Source: an uncultured Prevotellaceae bacterium
GTDB lineage: Bacteria; Bacteroidota; Bacteroidia; Bacteroidales; Bacteroidaceae
NCBI GenBank assembly: GCA_902477365.1
Contig: CABSGW010000124.1
Coordinates: 1 to 7,626 of the forward strand
Direction: 5' to 3'
Length of the DNA stretch: 7,626 nucleotides
Every line of letters starts with the position of its first letter. The stretch's first letter is position 1. Under the pieces are notes generated by a model. The model saw nothing but the letters and a program-made list of their open reading frames with translations, did not search any database and had not been told where the DNA came from. The position numbers and the translations under genes are program-made. Shown here piece by piece: positions 1 to 6,189 of the stretch.

Positions 1-33
1 TGTGGGTCCCAATAGGACGATGAGTGTTTTCAT
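1..33 (-). CDS. miaA: tRNA dimethylallyltransferase MiaA, N-terminal fragment (cut by window edge)
   Basis: Only the first 11 codons are inside the window; they read MKTLIVLLGPT. This is the usual opening of MiaA: a hydrophobic beta strand followed by the start of the P-loop (GPT, normally continuing G-x-GKT/S). MiaA transfers a dimethylallyl group to A37 of tRNAs that read codons beginning with U, and it acts in the cytoplasm. The start lies 12 nt after the stop codon of the preceding small gene, with no separate promoter visible, so it is probably the distal member of the lpx operon. The call rests on a very short stretch plus remembered gene order in Bacteroides. Another P-loop kinase-like protein starting the same way cannot be excluded. 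Confidence 0.75.
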   Translation of the reverse strand, partial: MKTLIVLLGPT

Positions 34-45
34 CGTTGTATTTGT

Positions 46-612
46 TTAATTACGGAACGTGTCTTCATCGCTTATTTCGAATCCTTCGGGATCAAATTCA
101 TCGGATTCAAACCCGTCACTACCATAAAATTCCTCATCCGAAATATTACCCATATCATTTACTGATTTTCCTACATTTTTAGTTTCGGAAAAATCCATTT
201 CCAGGAGTTGTTGGGGAGGATTACCGTAGGATTTATTGCATAAGGGACTCTGCAAGGTTTTACCAATAATGATTTCTGTTAATTCCATGTAGAAGCAGCG
301 GTCTGACATAGGATCAAAGACATAGATGAGTCGTTGTTTTTCCTCTTCCAGCAGTTCGCTAAGGCGGGTATCGGCCATTACATAGATGTCTTCATCGGAT
401 GGCCCAAATCCCATGTCTTCGCGTGTGATTTGTGTCTTTTGTTCCCATTCTTCATCGCACAGGAAGAAACTTGTTAATTGATCGTCCGGATAATCACATG
501 AATTGAGTATCGCTTTGTGGAGATCAAAAAAAGTATCTTCTGCGCTAATGGTGATTTCACGCAGGAAGTTTTCAATTTCATCTGAAACAATACTGATTCT
601 ATACAACATCAT
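46..612 (-). CDS. Plasmid pRiA4b ORF-3-like family protein with acidic C-terminal tail, function unknown
   Basis: This 188-residue protein has no known function. Residues 3 to about 118 resemble the plasmid pRiA4b ORF-3-like family: a short beta strand (YRISIVSD), then a segment with TFFDLHKAIL at 27-36, then YPDDQLTSFFLCDEEW at 41-56. A second conserved block, EKQRLIYVFDP, sits at 91-101. The family is widespread, often encoded near transposons or plasmids, and mostly uncharacterised; no catalytic residues are obvious here. Residues 158-186 form a strongly acidic tail with an imperfect short tandem repeat (EEFYGSDGFE then DEFDPEGFE). There is no signal peptide or membrane segment, so it should be cytoplasmic. 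It begins 7 nt after the lpxA stop and ends 12 nt before miaA, so it is almost certainly co-transcribed with them. Two ATGs in tandem (610-612 and 607-609) could each be the start. The family call is from memory of sequence patterns. Confidence 0.8.
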   Translation of the reverse strand: MMLYRISIVSDEIENFLREITISAEDTFFDLHKAILNSCDYPDDQLTSFFLCDEEWEQKTQITREDMGFGPSDEDIYVMADTRLSELLEEEKQRLIYVFDPMSDRCFYMELTEIIIGKTLQSPLCNKSYGNPPQQLLEMDFSETKNVGKSVNDMGNISDEEFYGSDGFESDEFDPEGFEISDEDTFRN

Positions 613-619
613 AGAGTGA

Positions 620-1393
620 CTATTTTATAATTCCGCGTTGTGAGTTTTCTATAAAAGATAGTATATATTCAATTTCTTTGCTCATGGGCACTTCTTCACG
701 AATTTGCGCCAAACACTCTTCGCGCAGTTTTCCACGTTGATACAGGATGCGGTATGTATTATGAATGTTTTCGATAATTTCTTTGCTGAATCCGCGTCGG
801 CGTAGTCCAACAATGTTTAGTCCACAATAAGCCACAGGCTCACGTGCGGCCATTACAAAGGGAGGAATGTCTTGTGCAAAACGCGTTCCTCCACCAATCA
901 TAACGTAGCTACCAATGTGACAGAACTGATGCATTAACACACCTGCACTGATCACTGCAAAATCATCAATCGTTACTTCTCCTGCAATTTTGGTAGAGTT
1001 ACCAACAATACATCCGTTGCCCAACATGACATCGTGTGCTACGTGTGCATTTTCCATGAGTAAGTTGTTGCTGCCAACGCTTGTTTTGCCTTTGGCTATC
1101 GTACCACGGTTAATGGTCACATTTTCACGAATCGTATTGTTGTTGCCAATCTCGGCTGTAGTTTCTTCTCCTTGGAATTTTAAGTCTTGGGGGATTGCTC
1201 CAATAACGGCTCCGGGGAAGATTGTATTGTCATTTCCCAGACGTGTACCGTAAAGGATACTTACGTTGTTCATAAGTATGTTGTTGTCGCCTATTACAAC
1301 ATTTTTATCGATGAAGCAGAAAGGGCCAATTTCGCAGTTGTTACCAATTCTAGCTTCAGGGTCTATATAGGCTAAAGGACTAATTTTACTCAT
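620..1393 (-). CDS. lpxA: UDP-N-acetylglucosamine acyltransferase LpxA
   Basis: This is the first enzyme of lipid A synthesis. It moves a 3-hydroxyacyl chain from acyl carrier protein to the 3-OH of UDP-GlcNAc, working as a cytoplasmic homotrimer. Its 257 residues are close to the E. coli length of 262. Residues 1 to about 185 are a left-handed beta-helix of hexapeptide repeats (e.g. PEARIG, VVIGDN, AEIGNN); the rest is the helical C-terminal domain (GLRRRGFSKEII). The catalytic histidine is H120 in NAHVAHD (E. coli H125), and H155 in MHQFC matches E. coli H160. G168 lies where E. coli has its G173 acyl-chain ruler, so a fairly long acyl chain should fit. E. coli H144 is replaced by E139. The gene starts 30 nt after lpxC/fabZ with no clear Shine-Dalgarno sequence. 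Confidence 0.96.
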   Translation of the reverse strand: MSKISPLAYIDPEARIGNNCEIGPFCFIDKNVVIGDNNILMNNVSILYGTRLGNDNTIFPGAVIGAIPQDLKFQGEETTAEIGNNNTIRENVTINRGTIAKGKTSVGSNNLLMENAHVAHDVMLGNGCIVGNSTKIAGEVTIDDFAVISAGVLMHQFCHIGSYVMIGGGTRFAQDIPPFVMAAREPVAYCGLNIVGLRRRGFSKEIIENIHNTYRILYQRGKLREECLAQIREEVPMSKEIEYILSFIENSQRGIIK

Positions 1394-1423
1394 TTTGCAG
1401 GGAAATTAGGGTCTAATTATTAT

Positions 1424-2809
1424 TTATTTGTTCTTCACTATTTGTGCTGTGAAGGTTGCTTCGCTCACTATTTTCTCTCCAACAAAGACAAAGCCTTTCA
1501 TAGAGGAAACTCCGTGACGTATGGGGGCTAATAGTTCAACTTTGAATATCAGCGTATCACCAGGAACCACTTTTTGTCTGAATTTTACATCGTCTATTTT
1601 CAGGAAATACGTACTCCATTTTTCAGGCTCTTCTACAGAATTCAATACAAGCAGTCCTCCGGCTTGAGCCATTGCTTCTATTTGCAGTACACCAGGCATA
1701 ACGGGTTCTTGAGGGAAATGGCCTGTAAAGAACGGTTCATTGCTTGTTACATTTTTTACAGCAACAATAGATGTTGGTCCCATAGAGATCACTTTGTCAA
1801 CCAGTTGCATAGGATAGCGGTGAGGGAGCAACTCCCGAATGCGGTTGACATCCATTAGAGGTGCTTCGTTGCAGTCATATGATGGAGCCTGAATTTCGTG
1901 GGCACGAATTTCGCGTCGCATTTGGCGGGCAAACTTATTATTGATGGTATGTCCCGGACGGGTCGCAATAATCCGTCCTTTAATGGGACGCCCTATCAAG
2001 GCCATATCTCCGATAATGTCGAGCAATTTGTGGCGGGCAGGTTCATTGTCCCATACAAGAGGTTTGTTATTTAAAAATCCCAACTGGGTAGCGTCTTTAC
2101 GCTCTACATTCAACTTGTCGGCCAACTGGTTGAAACGTTCTTGTGATATTTCTTCTTCATAAATCACAATGGCATTATCCAAGTCTCCGCCTTTAATGTA
2201 ACCTGCTTTCAGCAAAGGTTCTATTTCGCGTACAAAAACAAATGTACGTGCCGATGCAACTTCTTTTGCGAAGTCCTCCATATCATCTAACGTAGCAAAC
2301 TGGCTTGAGAACCATTTAGAGTTGTATGAGATCATTGTCGTGATACTAAATTGTTCGTCAGGTAAGATGATAATGGAAGAGCCGGTTGCTTCGTCCTTAA
2401 TTTCAATTTTTTTCTTTATGATGTAGAAATCTTTGGGTGCATTTTGTTCCTGAATGCCTACCTTTTCTATATGTTCAACATAGGGTTGTGAACTCCCTTC
2501 TAAAATGGGGAATTCCGGGCCGTTTACCTGAATCAGGCAGTTGTCTATGCCCAAAGCATAGAGGGCGGCCATTCCATGTTCTATGGTACTACATTTAACG
2601 TCACCTTTAGCTACAACAGTTCCTCGGGATGTTTCAACCACGTTTTCGGCAATGGCATCAATTATGGGATTTCCTTCTAAGTCGATGCGTTGTATCTTAT
2701 ATCCGTGGTTTTCCGGTGCCGGATTAAAGGTTATGGTCAGGTTTAAACCCGTATGCAATCCCTTTCCGAACAACGAAAAGCTTCCTTTCAGTGTCTTTTG
2801 TTTCAACAT
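1424..2809 (-). CDS. lpxC/fabZ: Bifunctional UDP-3-O-acyl-N-acetylglucosamine deacetylase / 3-hydroxyacyl-ACP dehydratase (LpxC-FabZ fusion)
   Basis: Two enzymes are fused in 461 residues. Residues 1 to about 305 are LpxC, the zinc deacetylase that commits UDP-3-O-acyl-GlcNAc to lipid A. Zinc ligands are visible as H78 (STIEHGMAAL), H260 and D264 (RHKLLDIIGD). E77 is the likely general base and H287 (PGHTINNKF) the conserved second catalytic histidine. After a short linker (about 306-318), residues 319-461 are FabZ with a hot-dog fold, which dehydrates 3-hydroxyacyl-ACP in fatty acid elongation. Its catalytic pair is H364 (FFTGHFP) and E378 (LQIEAMAQ), spaced 14 residues apart as in E. coli. 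Both active sites look intact. The fusion is known from Bacteroidetes. The start codon lies within the last codons of lpxD (7-nt overlap, ATGTTGA), which suggests translational coupling. Confidence 0.97.
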   Translation of the reverse strand: MLKQKTLKGSFSLFGKGLHTGLNLTITFNPAPENHGYKIQRIDLEGNPIIDAIAENVVETSRGTVVAKGDVKCSTIEHGMAALYALGIDNCLIQVNGPEFPILEGSSQPYVEHIEKVGIQEQNAPKDFYIIKKKIEIKDEATGSSIIILPDEQFSITTMISYNSKWFSSQFATLDDMEDFAKEVASARTFVFVREIEPLLKAGYIKGGDLDNAIVIYEEEISQERFNQLADKLNVERKDATQLGFLNNKPLVWDNEPARHKLLDIIGDMALIGRPIKGRIIATRPGHTINNKFARQMRREIRAHEIQAPSYDCNEAPLMDVNRIRELLPHRYPMQLVDKVISMGPTSIVAVKNVTSNEPFFTGHFPQEPVMPGVLQIEAMAQAGGLLVLNSVEEPEKWSTYFLKIDDVKFRQKVVPGDTLIFKVELLAPIRHGVSSMKGFVFVGEKIVSEATFTAQIVKNK

Positions 2810-3855
2810 GAAGTCTTATTTAGTTGTTTTTTCAATTCTTCGAGTTCCTCTTTCATTTTATTTAAGTCGCTGTACATCTGTGGCAAGTTCTTGTATACCA
2901 CACTGGAACGAGCGAAATTTTTAGCGTCGATGGCAGGTGATCCTTGTACGGTGACATGTCCTTTTCGAATGCTACCGGCTATGCCCGCTTGTGCACCGGA
3001 ATTTACCTTATCGCCAATAACCGCATGTCCGGCAATACCCACCTGGCCTCCAAACATACACCATTGTCCTATTTTGGTAGAGCCGGCAACGCCTACTTGG
3101 GCAGACATGACCGTATTACTACCAACCTCTACATTATGGGCTATTTGAACAAGGTTATCTAACTTGACACCTTTACGTATAATGGTTGATCCCATTGTAG
3201 AGCGGTCTATACATGTGTTAGCACCCACTTCCACATCATCTTCGATGGTTACAATTCCTATTTGCGGGATTTTTTCATATCCGTCGGCCGAGGGGGCAAA
3301 TCCAAATCCATCGGCTCCTATTACGCAACCAGCGTGTAAAATAACACGTTGGCCAATATGGCAATCATGATAGATGGATACGTTCGGATAGATAATGCAT
3401 GCCTCACCTATCGTAACATTGTCTTCCAGGGTAACATGTGGGTATATTTGCGTATTGTTCCCAATCTTTACTCCTTTTCCCAGGTAAGCAAAAGCTCCCA
3501 CATAGCATCCTTCTCCTAGTTGAGCTTCAGGATCAATAAAAGCTAATGGATGAATGCCTGTGCGTTGAGGTTTGCTCTGTTCATATAAGTTCAGCAAACG
3601 AGCAACAGCTTCGTAAGCATTGTCAACACGGATTAGTGTTGCCTTTATCTCTTTTTCGGGTTTGAAATCATTGTTTACTAATACAATACTAGCTTGAGTC
3701 TCATATATAAAAGCTGCATAATGAGGGTTGGCCAGAAATGAAATAGCTCCGGGAATCCCTTCTTCTATTTTGGCAAAAGTATGAACGGTTTCCTGTTCAT
3801 TACCTTCTACTTTACCTTGCAAGAAGTCTGCAATCTGTTTGGCTGTAAATTCCAT
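2803..3855 (-). CDS. lpxD: UDP-3-O-(3-hydroxyacyl)glucosamine N-acyltransferase LpxD
   Basis: This enzyme is the third step of lipid A synthesis: it adds a second 3-hydroxyacyl chain from acyl-ACP to the amine exposed by LpxC. From the chosen start it has 350 residues, near the family norm of about 340-350. Residues 1 to about 98 are the N-terminal uridine-binding domain (MEFTAKQIADFLQG, then AKIEEGIPGAISFLANP). Residues 100-310 are hexapeptide-repeat beta-helix, and 327-346 a charged helix likely to pack in the trimer. The catalytic histidine is H240 in DNLVQIAHNVEVG (E. coli H239), and H277 in GIAGH matches E. coli H276. The frame stays open to an ATG at 3895-3897, but the 14 extra residues (MRYLRNKLLQSSII) do not look like LpxD and fall in AT-rich leader DNA. 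The internal ATG is therefore preferred. It is the first gene of the lpx operon. Confidence 0.96.
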   Translation of the reverse strand: MEFTAKQIADFLQGKVEGNEQETVHTFAKIEEGIPGAISFLANPHYAAFIYETQASIVLVNNDFKPEKEIKATLIRVDNAYEAVARLLNLYEQSKPQRTGIHPLAFIDPEAQLGEGCYVGAFAYLGKGVKIGNNTQIYPHVTLEDNVTIGEACIIYPNVSIYHDCHIGQRVILHAGCVIGADGFGFAPSADGYEKIPQIGIVTIEDDVEVGANTCIDRSTMGSTIIRKGVKLDNLVQIAHNVEVGSNTVMSAQVGVAGSTKIGQWCMFGGQVGIAGHAVIGDKVNSGAQAGIAGSIRKGHVTVQGSPAIDAKNFARSSVVYKNLPQMYSDLNKMKEELEELKKQLNKTSC

Positions 3856-3956
3856 TATAATCGAACTTTGCAAAAGTTTATTACGCAAATATCGCAAAAA
3901 GATTTGACATAGTATTAACGTTTGCGCGGAAAAATGAGATTGGACAATTCAAATGT
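3856..3956 (-). promoter_or_regulatory. Intergenic leader of the lpx operon, candidate promoter region
   Basis: This 101-bp AT-rich gap separates the HD gene from lpxD and is the only sizeable gap before the tightly packed lpx genes, so a promoter is expected. On the minus strand there are near matches to the Bacteroides -7 consensus TAnnTTTG: GATATTTG (3886-3893) and AACTTTTG (3871-3878). The second has a TTTG at 3895-3898, but the spacing is 16 instead of the usual 19-21. Neither is a full match. I see no convincing terminator for the HD gene here, so read-through into lpxD is also possible. Confidence 0.3.
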
Positions 3957-5177
3957 TTAAATACGTTGGTATAAAAGGTAGTGTTTTGCACTTTTTTTAT
4001 CGGCTGAATCGGAGTTTATTAAATCGGAGACGGTGGTTACCTCACTTTGTTTACCATCGGGGTAGAGCAGGGTGATTCCGTCTGCTGTTGTCGAATACAT
4101 TTCTTTTTCTACGGTACGTGTAGCTATAAAATAATGCGTATCGTGTAATGGGATATCTAATGTTTCGGATATGCGTTGTTGTAGAAGATCTATATCGGGG
4201 AGGATACGTGGATCTTCAATCGTTTCTACTTTAAATGGCGTACGGTTTACGAAGTTTTGTGCCAGGGTCGACAAGATTCTATCGTCGTTATGACACCAAG
4301 TCTTCAAAGCCATCCATACGTCATAGTCGTCTATGTTCATGAAACAGTTTAGAACGGAGGAGTCGTTTAGGAATGAGTTCCTGTCTATTCTATTCTGAAA
4401 GAAATAGCGGAGTGAAGCCGGCATTTCCGGAGGAGTTCCCTGTTCTGTGAGTTCTTTAGCACGTCGTAATGCATTGCGAAGCACCACTTCGCAGGCAATG
4501 GCTGTTTTGTGAAAATAGACTTGCCAGTACATCAACCGCCTTGTGGTCAGGTAGTTCTCGATGGAGTAAATACCTTTTGAGTCGACGGTAAGCCGATCAT
4601 GCTGCACGTTCAACATGGCTATGATCCGTGATGAACCTATGTTCCCTTCGCGCACACCGGTGAAAAAACTGTCCCGGCACAGGTATTCCAAGCGATCCAT
4701 ATCCAGTTGTCCGCAAATTAATTGATGAAAAAAGGAGCGGGGATATTCGTTTTTGAATATACTGATCGCCTCGTCCAATGCACCATGCATTTCCTCGTTG
4801 ATTTGTTGCATGGCTAAAAGGGAAATTTCCTCATGACTGATGTCATGTACAAACACGTGTTCTAATATATGGGAAAAGGGACCATGTCCTATGTCATGCA
4901 GTAAGATGGCCGCTTGGGCTGCTTCTGCTTCATGATCTAATATGATCACTCCCTTACGCATCAAGGTCTCAAGTGCTTGTGTCATGAGGTGAAAGGCACC
5001 TAATGAATGTTGGAAACGAGTGTGTTGTGCTCCCGGATAAACAAAATTGATGAGTCCCAACTGCTTGATTCGTGTCAGGCGTTGAAAGTATGGATGCTTT
5101 ATGATATTCATCAACCACCCTTCAGGCAGGGTGATGAAGCCGAAGACAGGATCATTAATGATTTTATTTTTAATCAT
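3957..5177 (-). CDS. HD-domain phosphohydrolase (dGTPase/SAMHD1-like), substrate unknown
   Basis: A 406-residue metal-dependent phosphohydrolase of the HD superfamily, related to the dNTP triphosphohydrolase/SAMHD1-like branch. The metal-site residues are visible: H57 in HTRFQHSLG, H94-D95 in LLHDIGHGPFSHILEH, and a downstream aspartate, most likely D161 in LDMDRLEYLCRDS. The opening (INDPVFGFITLP, then HPYFQRLTRIKQLG) is typical of this group. The C-terminal half (about 250-406) is less recognisable. Relatives hydrolyse dNTPs or other phosphate esters, but nothing in the sequence fixes the substrate here. There is no signal peptide or membrane helix, so it should be cytoplasmic. The frame is open to 5456, overlapping pyrF by 134 nt and running through the hairpin at 5260-5299. 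The extra 93 residues look like translated non-coding DNA, so the ATG at 5175-5177 is chosen. Confidence 0.9.
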   Translation of the reverse strand: MIKNKIINDPVFGFITLPEGWLMNIIKHPYFQRLTRIKQLGLINFVYPGAQHTRFQHSLGAFHLMTQALETLMRKGVIILDHEAEAAQAAILLHDIGHGPFSHILEHVFVHDISHEEISLLAMQQINEEMHGALDEAISIFKNEYPRSFFHQLICGQLDMDRLEYLCRDSFFTGVREGNIGSSRIIAMLNVQHDRLTVDSKGIYSIENYLTTRRLMYWQVYFHKTAIACEVVLRNALRRAKELTEQGTPPEMPASLRYFFQNRIDRNSFLNDSSVLNCFMNIDDYDVWMALKTWCHNDDRILSTLAQNFVNRTPFKVETIEDPRILPDIDLLQQRISETLDIPLHDTHYFIATRTVEKEMYSTTADGITLLYPDGKQSEVTTVSDLINSDSADKKSAKHYLLYQRI

Positions 5178-5232
5178 AGGCAGGTTTTTATGGAGCAAGG
5201 TATGGCTGAATCGCTTATCGTCGGTTGTGTGG

Positions 5233-5262
5233 GAAATGTATGCGGCAGTACTTGTATATAAA
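5233..5262 (-). promoter_or_regulatory. Possible Bacteroides-type promoter for the HD gene
   Basis: On the minus strand TTTA (5259-5262) is followed after 18 bp by TACATTTC (5233-5240). This resembles the Bacteroides primary-sigma promoter, TTTG at -33 and TAnnTTTG at -7 with 19-21 bp between, with one mismatch in each box and slightly short spacing. Transcription would begin near 5226, giving a leader of about 50 nt before the HD start. The -33 box touches the foot of the preceding hairpin. The match is imperfect and such AT-rich motifs arise by chance. Confidence 0.25.
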
Positions 5263-5299
5263 TATGTGCGGATCGCCCTAAGACGATTCGCACATATTT
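5260..5299 (-). terminator. Hairpin after pyrF, probable transcription terminator
   Basis: The arms at 5260-5275 and 5284-5299 are 16-nt inverted repeats with a single mismatch (A.C in the minus-strand RNA) around an 8-nt loop. The stem carries a GC-rich centre flanked by AT pairs. It begins 23 nt after the pyrF stop and is followed on the minus strand by an AT-rich stretch (ATATAC) but not by a strong U tract. Placement in a 145-bp gap between genes fits a terminator for the purM-prfA-pyrF unit. A weak U tract leaves open a role in RNA stability or as a protein site. Confidence 0.6.
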
Positions 5300-5322
5300 C
5301 GAATTTTCTTAGTTTTACGTGT

Positions 5323-6150
5323 TTATCCCATTTTTGCGGCCAGTAAAGCAGCCATTTCCAGTTGCAGTTCTTTTGCTTTTTCTGCGGCGACAAGCGCAAA
5401 TTGTTCGCTTTTGTCTGCATAGATAATGCCTCTGGATGAATTGACAATAAGTCCACAGTCTGAAGTCATACCATATTTACAAACCTCTTCAAGTGATCCT
5501 CCCTGTGCACCCACTCCGGGGACCAGCAAGAAATGGTTAGGAACTATCTTCCGGATATCGGCAAACAAACTGCCTTGCGTAGCACCTACCACATACATCA
5601 TACGGTCGTCTCCAGCCCACTGTTGGCTGATACGTAATACTTTCTCAAATAAACGTTCGTTCTCCGTATCGGTTGTCAACTGGAAATCTTTTGATCCTTT
5701 ATTACTTGTAAGCGCCAGTAAGATGATCCATTTGTCTTCGTATTGCAGGAAGGGAGTGACACTGTCTTCGCCCATGTAAGGAGCGACGGTAAGCGAGTCT
5801 ATATCCATCTCTTTGAAGAAGCAACGCGCATACATCGCTGACGTATTACCAATGTCTCCTCGTTTGGCATCGGCAATGATGAATTGGTCCGGATAGTTGG
5901 TCTTCAGGTAATGAATTGTTTTCTCAAAAGCCATCCATCCCTTTAGTCCTCCACACTCGTAAAAAGCCAGATTGGGTTTATAGGCAATGCAATAAGGAGC
6001 CGTTGCATCAATAATAGCCTTGTTGAATGCAAAAATGGGGTCTTCTTCCTTGAGCAGGTGGGAAGGGATTTTTTCAATGTCTGTATCCAAACCAACGCAA
6101 AGAAACGATTTTTTGCGCTTGATGTTTTCGATGAGTTGTTGTCTGTTCAT
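5323..6150 (-). CDS. pyrF: Orotidine 5'-phosphate decarboxylase, type 2 (long form)
   Basis: This enzyme converts orotidine 5'-monophosphate to UMP, the last step of de novo pyrimidine synthesis, as a cytoplasmic TIM barrel. Its 275 residues match the longer type 2 subfamily (about 270-280) instead of the roughly 230-245 residue type 1 enzymes. The signature ADAKRGDIGNT lies at 93-103, with the catalytic charge network D94, K96 and D99. The substrate contacts early in the barrel are seen as LCVGLDTD (17-24) and AYKPN (56-60). The phosphate-binding end of the barrel appears as PGVGAQGG (211-218) and NSSRGIIYA (237-245). It begins 39 nt after prfA and is the last gene before the hairpin at 5260-5299. 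The start ATG gives the expected N terminus (MNRQQLIENIKRKKSFLCVG). Confidence 0.97.
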   Translation of the reverse strand: MNRQQLIENIKRKKSFLCVGLDTDIEKIPSHLLKEEDPIFAFNKAIIDATAPYCIAYKPNLAFYECGGLKGWMAFEKTIHYLKTNYPDQFIIADAKRGDIGNTSAMYARCFFKEMDIDSLTVAPYMGEDSVTPFLQYEDKWIILLALTSNKGSKDFQLTTDTENERLFEKVLRISQQWAGDDRMMYVVGATQGSLFADIRKIVPNHFLLVPGVGAQGGSLEEVCKYGMTSDCGLIVNSSRGIIYADKSEQFALVAAEKAKELQLEMAALLAAKMG

Positions 6151-6189
6151 AATGGTTGTTGTTTGAAAACTTATTGTAGGAAGGAAATG

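Noticed and set aside
990..1375. Plus-strand open frames antisense to lpxA (87 and 62 codons)
   Set aside because: They overlap each other and a well-supported gene; the composition reflects the antisense of hexapeptide repeats.
2583..3370. Several plus-strand open frames antisense to lpxD and the start of lpxC/fabZ
   Set aside because: They overlap one another in different frames, lack family resemblance, and are explained by the antisense of lpxD and lpxC/fabZ.
3856..3897. Fourteen-residue N-terminal extension of LpxD
   Set aside because: The sequence MRYLRNKLLQSSII is not LpxD-like, while the downstream ATG gives the family's normal N terminus and length.
6151..6189. Possible regulatory structure between prfA and pyrF
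   Set aside because: Only trivial 4-bp pairing (GTTT/AAAC) is present and the 39-nt gap is too short and featureless to support a terminator or promoter.
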